A stretch of 10,758 nt of DNA from positions 1 to 10,758 of the forward strand of contig CAIZYO010000054.1 in NCBI GenBank assembly GCA_903937225.1. The letters are read 5' to 3'. Under the pieces are notes generated by a model. That model saw only the letters and a list, made by a program, of their open reading frames with translations, ran no database searches and was not told where the DNA came from. Made by a program: the position numbers and the translations under genes. Within the stretch, counting starts at the first letter, position 1. Each line of letters starts with the position of its first letter. The DNA comes from an uncultured Chloroflexota bacterium (GTDB lineage Bacteria; Chloroflexota; Limnocylindria; Limnocylindrales; Limnocylindraceae). Below are positions 1 to 6,279 of this stretch, piece after piece.

Positions 1-256
1 AATCTTGCGCAGCAGACTCCTGGCCGCAGAGGAGGAGCGCAAGCGCAGTGCGAACTCTGTTGCACGAAAGGCGCTCATTGGAAGCGGTGATCGAAGCGAA
101 AAGATTCGCACGTACAACGGTCCGCAGAATCGCGTAACCGACCATCGCATTGGACTAGACAAGTTTGATGTTGATGGCGTGTTGAGCGGTGACCTCTCCG
201 TCTTTCATGATGCACTTGCTGCCGCCGAGCAGGCGGAGCGTCTGGCGGGCGAGTGA
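1..256 (+). CDS. prfA: Peptide chain release factor 1 (RF1), C-terminal part only
   Basis: The 5' end lies outside the window; 84 complete codons and a TGA stop remain. RF1 recognises UAA and UAG stop codons in the ribosomal A site and triggers peptide release. The visible part holds the segment that follows the GGQ loop: GDRSEKIRTYN, then PQNRVTDHRI, then the C-terminal helix region ending in QAERLAGE. The PQNRVTDHRI wording is that of RF1; RF2 reads differently here (IRSY...KDHRT type). The GGQ motif and the stop-codon recognition motif lie upstream and cannot be checked. The stop overlaps the GTG start of prmC in a GTGA junction, so the release factor and the enzyme that methylates it are probably translationally coupled. 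Family assignment is near certain. Confidence 0.96.
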   Translation, partial: ILRSRLLAAEEERKRSANSVARKALIGSGDRSEKIRTYNGPQNRVTDHRIGLDKFDVDGVLSGDLSVFHDALAAAEQAERLAGE

Positions 257-1374
257 ACGACCGAGATATCCAAAGCGATCGACTCATCCAAAGCGAAGCG
301 GACGGCCCAGCACTGCTACGCACCGCCACGGACGCACTAGAAGTTGCAGGGAGTTCAAGCCCGCGCCTTGATGCAGAACTTCTCCTCGCCGCACTGCTCG
401 GTACGCGTGTTGCCACGTTGCGCACCGCAGTCGCTGCTGGATTTCCACTCCCACTACCGAGCAGCGCACTCCTGCCCGAACCAGAACCACTCAGCGAGCG
501 ACACCCTGAGCTTTCGGAAGCGCTGCGCGCTGCACGCGCCGCGCTCGCCGCAGGTGACGCACCCGCCGCACTCGCGGCGCTGGTGAGTGAACGCGCGAAG
601 GGCCGACCAGTAAGTCATCTCACCGGCACGCGTGGCTTTCGTGCACTCGAACTTCTCGTCACACCAGATGTGTTGGACCCGCGTCCAGAGAGCGAACTCC
701 TTGTTGAAACGGCACTCGCCTATTTGGGTGACCGCGCCGCCGCTGCGCGCACGTTGGGACGTGCACCTCAACCACTGAACGCCGCAGAGATTGGCACGGG
801 GAGCGGGGCGATTGCGCTCGCCCTTGTGACCGAATCACCCGTCCCGCTGCGCTTTACCGCCACCGATCTTTCGGGGGATGCGCTTGCAGTCGCGCGCGCA
901 AACGCGCTTCGCTCTGGAGTTGCATCGCGAGTGACGTTCTTGCACGGCGATCTTGCGGAACCACTTCTTGCGGGCCGTGCCCCAGGGGATCCACCGCACC
1001 TTGATCTCCTTGTCGCCAACCTCCCGTATGTGCCGACGGCCGAAGTGGATGCGGCAAAAGACGCCGCCCGCTTCCAGCGCGCAGGACAGCGTGATGAGAC
1101 GGCCGCCCCGCTTAGCCTCGCCGAGGTGGCGATCGCCGCCGAGCCGCGCATGGCGCTCGACGGCGGGAGCGACGGCCTTGAGTGCATCCGCCGTCTGATC
1201 GCCGAGCTTCCACGACTCCTTCGCCCAGGTGGTGCGGCGGCACTCGAATTTGGCGATGGTCAAGCCGACGCGGTGAGCGCACTCGTCGCCGGCCTCGGCC
1301 TTGGGTGGCGCTGCAGCATTCGCGGAGATCTCTCGGGGCGCGCACGCGTCGCGGAGATCCGCCGTAGCGGCTAG
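253..1374 (+). CDS. prmC: Peptide chain release factor N5-glutamine methyltransferase (PrmC/HemK)
   Basis: Transfers a methyl group from S-adenosylmethionine to the GGQ glutamine of release factors, increasing termination efficiency; cytosolic. The 373-residue product begins with the helical N-terminal substrate domain (SSPRLDAELLLAALLG near residues 35-50). The family linker follows as DPRPESE at 142-148 (usually IPRPETE), then SAM motif I GTGSGA at 181-186, the active-site tetrapeptide NLPY at 256-259 (usually NPPY), and a C-terminal LLRPGG...ALEFGDGQ stretch. It is about 80 residues longer than the typical 280-290; the excess is mainly a Pro/Ala-rich insertion around residues 62-110 of the N-terminal domain. 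The GTG start at 253 is chosen because it gives the GTGA overlap with prfA and because homology begins soon after it. The prfA-prmC neighbourhood supports the call. Confidence 0.93.
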   Translation: MNDRDIQSDRLIQSEADGPALLRTATDALEVAGSSSPRLDAELLLAALLGTRVATLRTAVAAGFPLPLPSSALLPEPEPLSERHPELSEALRAARAALAAGDAPAALAALVSERAKGRPVSHLTGTRGFRALELLVTPDVLDPRPESELLVETALAYLGDRAAAARTLGRAPQPLNAAEIGTGSGAIALALVTESPVPLRFTATDLSGDALAVARANALRSGVASRVTFLHGDLAEPLLAGRAPGDPPHLDLLVANLPYVPTAEVDAAKDAARFQRAGQRDETAAPLSLAEVAIAAEPRMALDGGSDGLECIRRLIAELPRLLRPGGAAALEFGDGQADAVSALVAGLGLGWRCSIRGDLSGRARVAEIRRSG

Positions 1375-1383
1375 GTTGAGCAG

Positions 1384-2241
1384 ATGAGTGATTCACCGAT
1401 CAAGTTGCTGGTCATGGACCTTGATGGGACGCTGCTCCCCCATGGCGGTGCCATCTCCGAGCGCACCATTGCCGCAATCCGTGCGGCACGCGAGCGCGGT
1501 GTGATCACCACGATCTCCTCCGGTCGCAACATCCCGAGCTTTATTGAGTACGCACGCACTGCGGGCGTGAACGGACCGCTCATCGGCATGCAAGGGGCGA
1601 TCGCGCGCGAGCTGCCAGCACTTGGTGAGACCGGGAGCGGCGCGCTGCTCCGGCACGTGCCGTTCACGTCAACACTTGCCGCACGTGCCGTTGAGTGGTG
1701 CCGACAGAACGATCTCTGGGGACACGCAGTCATCCAAGACGACTACGCCTTTGATGCAACCGACCCGCACTACGAAACGTATCAAGGCTGGCTCGCGGGT
1801 AACGCGGTTGAGCGCCTCCACTCCATTACAGATCTCGCGCACCACCTACGACAAGAGCCAAATGAGATCTCCAAAGTTGTTGCGCACGCGCCAGCTGGAC
1901 ACCCAGAGACGGTGTTGGAGCAGGCGCGCGAAACGTTCGGGGGCGATCTTGATGTAACCATCAGCCACCCGGAATACCTTGAGTTCACCGCCCCAGGCGT
2001 CAATAAAGGCGCGGCCCTGGCGTGGCTCGCGGAGCGGCTCAACATCCCGCTCGCCGAGACCATGGCGATCGGCGACCAACACAACGACCTTGAGATGCTG
2101 CTCGCCGCAGGTCACGGCGTGGCGATGCATGGCGCCCCTGAGCCGGTTCAGCGTGCCGCACGCTACCTCGCACCGCCGAGCGAAGCGGACGGCGCAGCGC
2201 GAATGATCGAGCGCCTGATTCTCGGTTTGGACGGAGAATAG
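1384..2241 (+). CDS. Cof-type HAD-IIB family phosphatase
   Basis: A 285-residue haloacid dehalogenase superfamily phosphatase. Motif I is MDLDGTL with nucleophile D12 and acid/base D14. Motif II is the SSGR stretch, with S46 at the usual Ser/Thr position. The motif III lysine is K208 in VNKGAAL. Motif IV is GDQHNDLEML, with D231 and D235 as Mg2+ ligands. The long span between motifs II and III fits a C2-type cap, and the NKG...GD..ND spacing is typical of the Cof/YbiV/YwpJ subgroup. Members dephosphorylate small metabolites such as sugar phosphates, PLP or flavin and thiamin phosphates; the substrate cannot be read from sequence. It starts 9 bases after prmC with only a weak GAG (1378-1380) upstream of the ATG, so coupling to prmC translation is likely. 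It ends 4 bases before glyA. In related operons I know, a Sua5/TsaC-type gene often sits at this position; here the HAD gene stands instead. Confidence 0.9.
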   Translation: MSDSPIKLLVMDLDGTLLPHGGAISERTIAAIRAARERGVITTISSGRNIPSFIEYARTAGVNGPLIGMQGAIARELPALGETGSGALLRHVPFTSTLAARAVEWCRQNDLWGHAVIQDDYAFDATDPHYETYQGWLAGNAVERLHSITDLAHHLRQEPNEISKVVAHAPAGHPETVLEQARETFGGDLDVTISHPEYLEFTAPGVNKGAALAWLAERLNIPLAETMAIGDQHNDLEMLLAAGHGVAMHGAPEPVQRAARYLAPPSEADGAARMIERLILGLDGE

Positions 2242-2245
2242 GGAC

Positions 2246-3595
2246 ATGGGTTCGCGGCGCACACCAGAGGAGATCCAGGCGCAGCGTGATCCGCGTGCGG
2301 ATCAGTCGCTGCGCGAGGTTGACCCTGCGCTGAACGCGATCCTTGAACGCGAAGCGGTGCGCCAGCGCGATCACATTGAGCTGATCGCCTCTGAGAATTA
2401 CGCCTACGCCGCAGTTCGTGAGGCGCAGGGCACGATCCTTACTAATAAATACGCCGAGGGTTACCCCGGGAAGCGCTACTACGCTGGGTGTGAACACATT
2501 GACTCCGTTGAAGATCTCGCCCGCACACGCGCGCTGCAACTCTTCCCTGGGAGCGAGCATGTAAACGTGCAACCGCACTCAGGCGCTTCGGCGAACATCG
2601 CCGCATTCGATACGTTGATGAAGCCAGGCGATCCGTTCGTTGCCATGAGCCTCTCCCAGGGTGGTCACCTTTCGCACGGCGCATCCGTCAACGTCTCTGG
2701 GAAGTGGTTCACGCCGCACTTCTACGGCGTGCGCGAAGACGACGGCCTCATTGATTGGGAGGGAGTCGAGCGCGCCGTCGCCGAGGCGAAGCCGAAGGTG
2801 CTGATCGCTGGCGCATCCGCGTACCCACGCACGCTCGACTTCAAACGATTCGCAGAGATCGCCCACGCTGCGGGGGCAAAACTGATGGTGGACATGGCAC
2901 ACATTTCAGGCGTGATTGCGGCGGGGCTCCACCCATCACCATTCCCGCACGCAGACATTGTCACCAGCACCACACACAAGACACTTCGTGGTCCGCGCGG
3001 TGGAATCGCCTTCGCGCGAGCTGCTGACGGCGCCGCTATTGATAAGAGTGTCTTCCCAGGGAGCCAGGGCGGCCCACTGATGCACGTCATTGGTGCAAAA
3101 GCGGTCGCCTTCTCACTCGCACTTGAACCAGAATTCCGAAGTTACATGAAGCGCACGCTCGAAAACGCGCAGGTGCTCGCCGCCGCACTGAAGGCAAATG
3201 GATTCGGCGTGGTGACTGGCGGAACAGATAACCACCTCATCCTCTGCGATGTCACACCACTCGGTGTCACTGGGAAAGAGGCGACCGCCGCGCTAGAAAC
3301 CGCAGGGATCACGATCAACAAGAACAGCATTCCGGGCGAAACACGTTCACCGATGGTGACGAGCGGCGTTCGATACGGCACGCCTGCAGCGACCACGCGC
3401 GGCATGGGCTCCGCTGAAATGGAACAGATTGCCGTCTGGTCAGCAGAGGCGATCGCGCGCCGCGAAGATCCAGCGGCACTTGCGCGCATTGAGGCCGAAG
3501 TGATCAAGATGGCGCGCGCCTTCCCAGTCCCTGGTGCCGATGCGTCAGCGCTTGCGCAGGCAGGCGACGCGCAACCTTCACGCAGTACAACATGA
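2246..3595 (+). CDS. glyA: Serine hydroxymethyltransferase
   Basis: PLP-dependent cytosolic enzyme converting serine and tetrahydrofolate to glycine and 5,10-methylene-THF, the main one-carbon source. Visible family blocks: IELIASENY in the N-terminal region, the VNVQPHSGASAN active-site block, DMAHISGV, the PLP-binding lysine K245 in TSTTHKTLRGPRGG, FPGSQGGPLMHVI, and the carboxylate-binding arginine R376 in SGVRYGTPA. At 449 residues it is about 30 longer than the E. coli enzyme, with a polar N-terminal extension of around 20 residues before LREVDPAL and a loose tail (about 15 residues after FPVPG). The ATG at 2246 has GGAG at 2233-2236, nine bases upstream, which supports this start. The stop overlaps the next gene in ATGA. 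Confidence 0.97.
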   Translation: MGSRRTPEEIQAQRDPRADQSLREVDPALNAILEREAVRQRDHIELIASENYAYAAVREAQGTILTNKYAEGYPGKRYYAGCEHIDSVEDLARTRALQLFPGSEHVNVQPHSGASANIAAFDTLMKPGDPFVAMSLSQGGHLSHGASVNVSGKWFTPHFYGVREDDGLIDWEGVERAVAEAKPKVLIAGASAYPRTLDFKRFAEIAHAAGAKLMVDMAHISGVIAAGLHPSPFPHADIVTSTTHKTLRGPRGGIAFARAADGAAIDKSVFPGSQGGPLMHVIGAKAVAFSLALEPEFRSYMKRTLENAQVLAAALKANGFGVVTGGTDNHLILCDVTPLGVTGKEATAALETAGITINKNSIPGETRSPMVTSGVRYGTPAATTRGMGSAEMEQIAVWSAEAIARREDPAALARIEAEVIKMARAFPVPGADASALAQAGDAQPSRSTT

Positions 3596-4632
3596 TCTTC
3601 GCTGCCGCAGCGCTTGTTGCTGCGTTGACAGCTGGTATGGGAACGCTCGCGATGCGCGCGATCGCGCGGAAATACAACATTGCCGATCACCCGAGCGAGC
3701 GAAGGATCAACACCAAACCAGTACCGCGCGCGGGCGGCCTCGCCGTCGCAGGTGCGTTCGCGCTGATCGGAACACTTCTTGTGATCTTCTCCGCGCAACT
3801 CGGGCTCAGCGCAGGAAGCGGTTCGGCGGAACTGACGAGTGATGGCGCCGCTGCACTCTTGCTCGGTACGGTGATCGCTGGAGTGATCGGACTGATTGAC
3901 GACCGTTACGATCTGCGCGCGCGGTGGCAGATCATTGGACAGTTTCTGATTGCGCTAATCCCAATCGCCTTTGGGTTGCGGATCGCCTTCATCTCAAATC
4001 CTTTTGGCGCGGGCGACCTCCTCTTCCCTGACGCGATCGCGCTCGGCGTCACGATCTTCTGGACGCTCGGCATGCAGAACAGCATGAATTTCATTGACGG
4101 ACTGGACGGACTCTCTGGAGGTATCTCACTCTTCGCCGCCGTCACACTCGGCGTCATCGCACTCCCAACAAGTCCGCTGCTCGCCGCACTCAGCTTTACG
4201 CTCGCAGGTGCGCTTGCCGGTTTCTTGCGCTTCAACTTCTACCCGGCATCCATCTATATGGGGACGAGCGGCATTCTCGCGGTGGCGTACGCGCTAGCCG
4301 TCCTTGCACTGCTCGGCACGGCGAAGGTGGCCGCGGCGCTTCTCATCCTTGGCGTGCCCATCATTGATGCGCTCTTTGTCATCGTTGGGCGGATCGCCGC
4401 CGGACGATCTCCATATACGCCTGACGAGAGCCACATCCATCGCCGCCTCCTCAGCTACGGCTTCTCGCACCGCGGCTCCGTCCTCGTCCTCTATGCCCTC
4501 ACCGCAGCGCTCTCCATCCTCGCGCTTCTCCTGACCGGAAGCGCCACGCTCTACGCCTTCATGGGCCTCCTTGTGGTGCTTGGCGGCGTGGTCGCTTACC
4601 TCTCTCGTGCAACCGAGCGGACCTCCAAGTGA
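3592..4632 (+). CDS. wecA: Undecaprenyl-phosphate sugar-1-phosphate transferase (WecA/TagO/MraY superfamily)
   Basis: Polytopic membrane enzyme of glycosyltransferase family 4. It moves a sugar-1-phosphate (usually GlcNAc-1-P from UDP-GlcNAc) to undecaprenyl phosphate, starting synthesis of a surface glycan such as teichoic acid, arabinogalactan linker or O-antigen-like polymer. The 346-residue product has around ten hydrophobic segments and the superfamily signatures: PRAGGLA after the first helix, the Mg2+-binding DD pair D103-D104 in GLIDDRYD, N163 and the FIDGLDGL block with D169 and D172, and the cytoplasmic HIHRR loop at 281-285. The HIHRR form and the lack of MraY-specific features favour WecA/TagO over MraY; the exact sugar is not determinable. 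It starts by ATGA overlap with glyA, has no evident ribosome site of its own, and ends in a GTGA overlap with the ATP synthase accessory gene. Confidence 0.9.
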   Translation: MIFAAAALVAALTAGMGTLAMRAIARKYNIADHPSERRINTKPVPRAGGLAVAGAFALIGTLLVIFSAQLGLSAGSGSAELTSDGAAALLLGTVIAGVIGLIDDRYDLRARWQIIGQFLIALIPIAFGLRIAFISNPFGAGDLLFPDAIALGVTIFWTLGMQNSMNFIDGLDGLSGGISLFAAVTLGVIALPTSPLLAALSFTLAGALAGFLRFNFYPASIYMGTSGILAVAYALAVLALLGTAKVAAALLILGVPIIDALFVIVGRIAAGRSPYTPDESHIHRRLLSYGFSHRGSVLVLYALTAALSILALLLTGSATLYAFMGLLVVLGGVVAYLSRATERTSK

Positions 4633-5009
4633 GCCTCCCTGAGCGTGCCCCCGGAGATCAGCGCGAGAGTCAGACCCCTCGGCTAGAATCGCCGCGGACC
4701 CCCAACGAGCCGCCCGCGGAGGCTGCCTTCGAAGGGAAGAGCGCCTACCTCGTGCTCTTCTCGCAGATCGGCGCAATGCTCCTCGTGGCGAACCTTGGTG
4801 GGGCACTCCTCGGGAACTGGCTGGACGGGCTTCTTGGGAGTGGACCACTCTTCTTGGTGGTTGGATTCCTCGGGGGCTTCGCGGTCGGCTCGATCGGAGC
4901 GGCACGCACCGTCCGCCGGGCGCTGAACATGATTGACGAAGAGGACCGCCGGCGAAGAGAACAGAAACTAGAGGCGCGAGTCAACGAGAAGTCTGGAAGG
5001 AGCGAGTAG
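4629..5009 (+). CDS. atpZ: AtpZ/AtpI-family ATP synthase accessory protein
   Basis: A 126-residue protein with a polar, Pro/Glu-rich N-terminus (about 35 residues), two hydrophobic hairpin helices and a charged C-terminal tail. The core carries the small-protein family pattern: a first helix ending in GGALLGNWLDGLLGSGP, then a glycine-rich second helix LFLVVGFLGGFAVG. Proteins of this family are encoded at the head of many bacterial atp operons; published roles are c-ring assembly and, for AtpZ/AtpI pairs in alkaliphilic Bacillus, divalent cation transport. Only one such gene is present here, and no separate AtpI of the longer type. The GTG start overlaps the wecA stop (GTGA); the TAG stop overlaps the atpB GTG by one base. 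The atpI versus atpZ label is uncertain because the names are used interchangeably. Confidence 0.82.
   Translation: MSLPERAPGDQRESQTPRLESPRTPNEPPAEAAFEGKSAYLVLFSQIGAMLLVANLGGALLGNWLDGLLGSGPLFLVVGFLGGFAVGSIGAARTVRRALNMIDEEDRRRREQKLEARVNEKSGRSE
4995..5002 (+). promoter_or_regulatory. Shine-Dalgarno sequence of atpB
   Basis: GGAAGGAG lies six bases before the GTG at 5009, inside the last codons of the upstream accessory gene. It decides the atpB start despite the GTG codon and the one-base overlap (TAGTG). Confidence 0.7.
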
Positions 5010-5968
5010 TGAGCATCGCGGCTCCCCGCAAGTCCACGACACGACGCACCCTCCTTCTCGCAGCGCTTGGCGTCCTCGCTCTTGACGCGTTTGCCATTGC
5101 AACCTTTGGCGGCGTTGGGCTGAACGGCTTCCCGGGCGACGTGATCAAGCGCGCACTAGAGCCGATCGTTCCGCACACGGTCATTGACCTTGGTGGAGAT
5201 CCAACGCATGCAGCGTCACTCTTTGACTTTTATCCGAGCATCACTGGCTCAATCATCATGAGCTGGGTGGTGATGGCCGTCATCATCATCCCGCTGACGA
5301 TTGCCGCACGCCGACTCAAGGAGATTCCAGGAAAGGTGCAGAACACGTTGGAATTTGCAATTGAAAGCCTCTCCAACTTCGCCATTGGAATCGGTGGCGC
5401 TGGCGCAAAGCCATTCGTCACCTTCTTCCTCGCCTGCTTCCTCTTTGTAGCGGTTTCCAACTGGTCTGGCCTCATTCCAGGCGTTGGACGCGTCCATGAG
5501 TTCCGCGCGCCAACAAGTGATGTCAATGTCACCGTTGGCCTTGCACTCGTTGCCTTCTTCTACTTTCACTACCAAGGATTTAGAGCGCTGGGATTCGGCG
5601 GGTATCTTGGAAAGTTCTTCACGCTGAAGGGCGGCCCAGTTGGTCTCATCGTTGGTGTCCTTGAATTCTTTCTTGAGTTCGTCAAGCCGATCACGCTCGC
5701 CATGCGACTCTTCGGCAACATTTACGGCGGCGAACTTGCGCTCGCTGTGATGACAACAATCACAATCGCCTTTATTCCAATTACGCTCTACGGCCTTGAG
5801 CTCTTCGTTGGGCTGATGCAGGGCCTCATCTTCAGCGTGCTCATCCTGGTCTTCACCATGCTCGCCATGGAGGGGCACCACGAAGAGGGGCACGATGAGC
5901 ATCACGAACCTGCTGGGGCAGGTGAAGGCTCCGCGGCGGGAGCAGAATCGCGAGTTGCGGCACACTAG
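5009..5968 (+). CDS. atpB: F1Fo ATP synthase subunit a
   Basis: Integral membrane stator subunit that forms the two ion half-channels beside the c-ring. In the 319-residue product, the essential channel arginine is R233 in KPITLAMRLFGN (E. coli R210). The GGELAL glutamate E242 matches E. coli E219, and Q271 in GLMQGLIF matches E. coli Q252. SNWSGLIPG is another family block. Compared with the E. coli protein there is an additional hydrophobic stretch at about residues 14-36, well before the usual first helix at about 80-100. There is also a C-terminal tail beyond the last helix rich in His, Glu and Asp at 290-300 (HHEEGHDEHHE), then a Gly/Ala-rich end. The GTG start is supported by a strong ribosome site. 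The next gene lies 71 bases downstream, the largest gap in the window. Confidence 0.96.
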   Translation: MSIAAPRKSTTRRTLLLAALGVLALDAFAIATFGGVGLNGFPGDVIKRALEPIVPHTVIDLGGDPTHAASLFDFYPSITGSIIMSWVVMAVIIIPLTIAARRLKEIPGKVQNTLEFAIESLSNFAIGIGGAGAKPFVTFFLACFLFVAVSNWSGLIPGVGRVHEFRAPTSDVNVTVGLALVAFFYFHYQGFRALGFGGYLGKFFTLKGGPVGLIVGVLEFFLEFVKPITLAMRLFGNIYGGELALAVMTTITIAFIPITLYGLELFVGLMQGLIFSVLILVFTMLAMEGHHEEGHDEHHEPAGAGEGSAAGAESRVAAH

Positions 5969-5988
5969 CCGTAGCTGAAAGAGAGCAG

Positions 5989-6021
5989 GACCGACCGAGC
6001 GGAAGCGTCCGGACGGCGGTC
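5989..6021 (+). promoter_or_regulatory. Stem-loop in the atpB-atpE gap, just upstream of the atpE ribosome site
   Basis: Reading the bases by eye, 5989-5993 (GACCG) pairs with 6017-6021 (CGGTC). After a bulged A at 5994, 5995-5997 pairs with 6014-6016. A 2x2 internal loop follows, then 6000-6003 (CGGA) pairs with 6008-6011 (TCCG) around the tetraloop AGCG. That is 12 pairs, mostly G-C, in 33 bases. No T-run follows, so it is not an intrinsic terminator. It ends five bases before the atpE Shine-Dalgarno and leaves it exposed. A role in mRNA processing, stability or translational adjustment of atpE is inferred. Confidence 0.5.
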
Positions 6022-6025
6022 ACAG

Positions 6026-6033
6026 TAGGAGGT
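6026..6033 (+). promoter_or_regulatory. Strong Shine-Dalgarno sequence of atpE
   Basis: TAGGAGGT is a near-perfect complement of the 16S rRNA 3' end and sits six to seven bases before the ATG at 6040. It fits the high translation needed for the multi-copy c subunit and fixes the start. Confidence 0.8.
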
Positions 6034-6039
6034 ACAGAA

Positions 6040-6249
6040 ATGGACAAGCTCCAGGCGGGCCTCGCGGCCCTTGCAGTAATCGGGCCGGCCATCGGCGTAG
6101 GCATGGCTGCAGCGGCAGCGGTGAGCGCGATCGGTCGAAATCCAGAGGCGGCCGGCGCAATCCGCGGCGTCTTCATCATCGGTGCAGCGTTCGCAGAAGG
6201 CCTCGGCGTTCTCGCGATCGTGCTCGGCATCCTTTCACTCGTTCTTTAA
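6040..6249 (+). CDS. atpE: F1Fo ATP synthase subunit c (rotor ring)
   Basis: A 69-residue helical hairpin that assembles into the ion-carrying rotor ring. Helix 1 runs to about residue 30, the polar loop is R33-N34-P35-E36 (usually RQPE/D), and the ion-binding carboxylate is E53 in AAFAEGLG. The residues used for Na+ binding in Ilyobacter-type rings are absent: the Gln position is V20, and the residues after the carboxylate are G54 and L55 rather than Ser-Thr. Proton coupling is therefore inferred. Helix 1 keeps G15, G19 and G21, but A17 replaces one glycine of the usual repeat and residues 23-27 are five alanines in a row, removing the usual glycines and the Lys. The ATG start is preceded by an excellent ribosome site and a stem-loop. 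It is slightly shorter than most c subunits (72-89). Confidence 0.96.
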   Translation: MDKLQAGLAALAVIGPAIGVGMAAAAAVSAIGRNPEAAGAIRGVFIIGAAFAEGLGVLAIVLGILSLVL

Positions 6250-6279
6250 TCAGCAAACGTGCAGATCGTTGAGGCGCAG

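Noticed and set aside
1..256. A deletion near the RF1 C-terminus (DHRIGL followed by an unusual DKFDVDG)
   Set aside because: Counting residues against the usual TLHKLDAVLEGDL segment gives equal length, so these are substitutions, not a deletion.
292..2193. A shared 15-base word (AGCGAAGCGGACGGC) in prmC at 292-306 and in the HAD gene at 2179-2193
   Set aside because: Both copies encode Ser-Glu-Ala-Asp-Gly in frame with no extended similarity around them. A single short match in coding DNA of this composition is likely chance.
3625..3653. TTGACA at 3625-3630 as a possible -35 promoter box inside wecA
   Set aside because: At 17 bases spacing the -10 position reads CGCGAT, not TATAAT-like, and the site is inside the coding region.
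3142..3798. Long minus-strand open frame across the glyA-wecA junction
   Set aside because: It spans two confidently assigned + strand genes, has no recognisable protein features, and reads as Ser/Ala/Arg-rich shadow sequence.
4078..4125. Apparent tandem repeat of GGACTGGAC-like units in wecA
   Set aside because: It is the conserved DGLDGL catalytic motif of the family, repeated at protein level, not a DNA repeat.
4294..4905. Minus-strand open frame of about 200 codons opposite wecA and the AtpZ-like gene
   Set aside because: Arg/Ser/Gly-rich shadow without any motif, lying over two genes with clear family signatures.
5249..5965. A 238-codon open frame on the minus strand opposite atpB
   Set aside because: It is a composition shadow of a clearly conserved gene. 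Its translation is low-complexity and charged with no recognisable domain, and high-G+C codon bias commonly opens such frames.
5989..6021. The atpB-atpE stem-loop as an intrinsic terminator
   Set aside because: No U-tract follows; instead a strong ribosome site comes within five bases, so an RNA leader element is the better reading.
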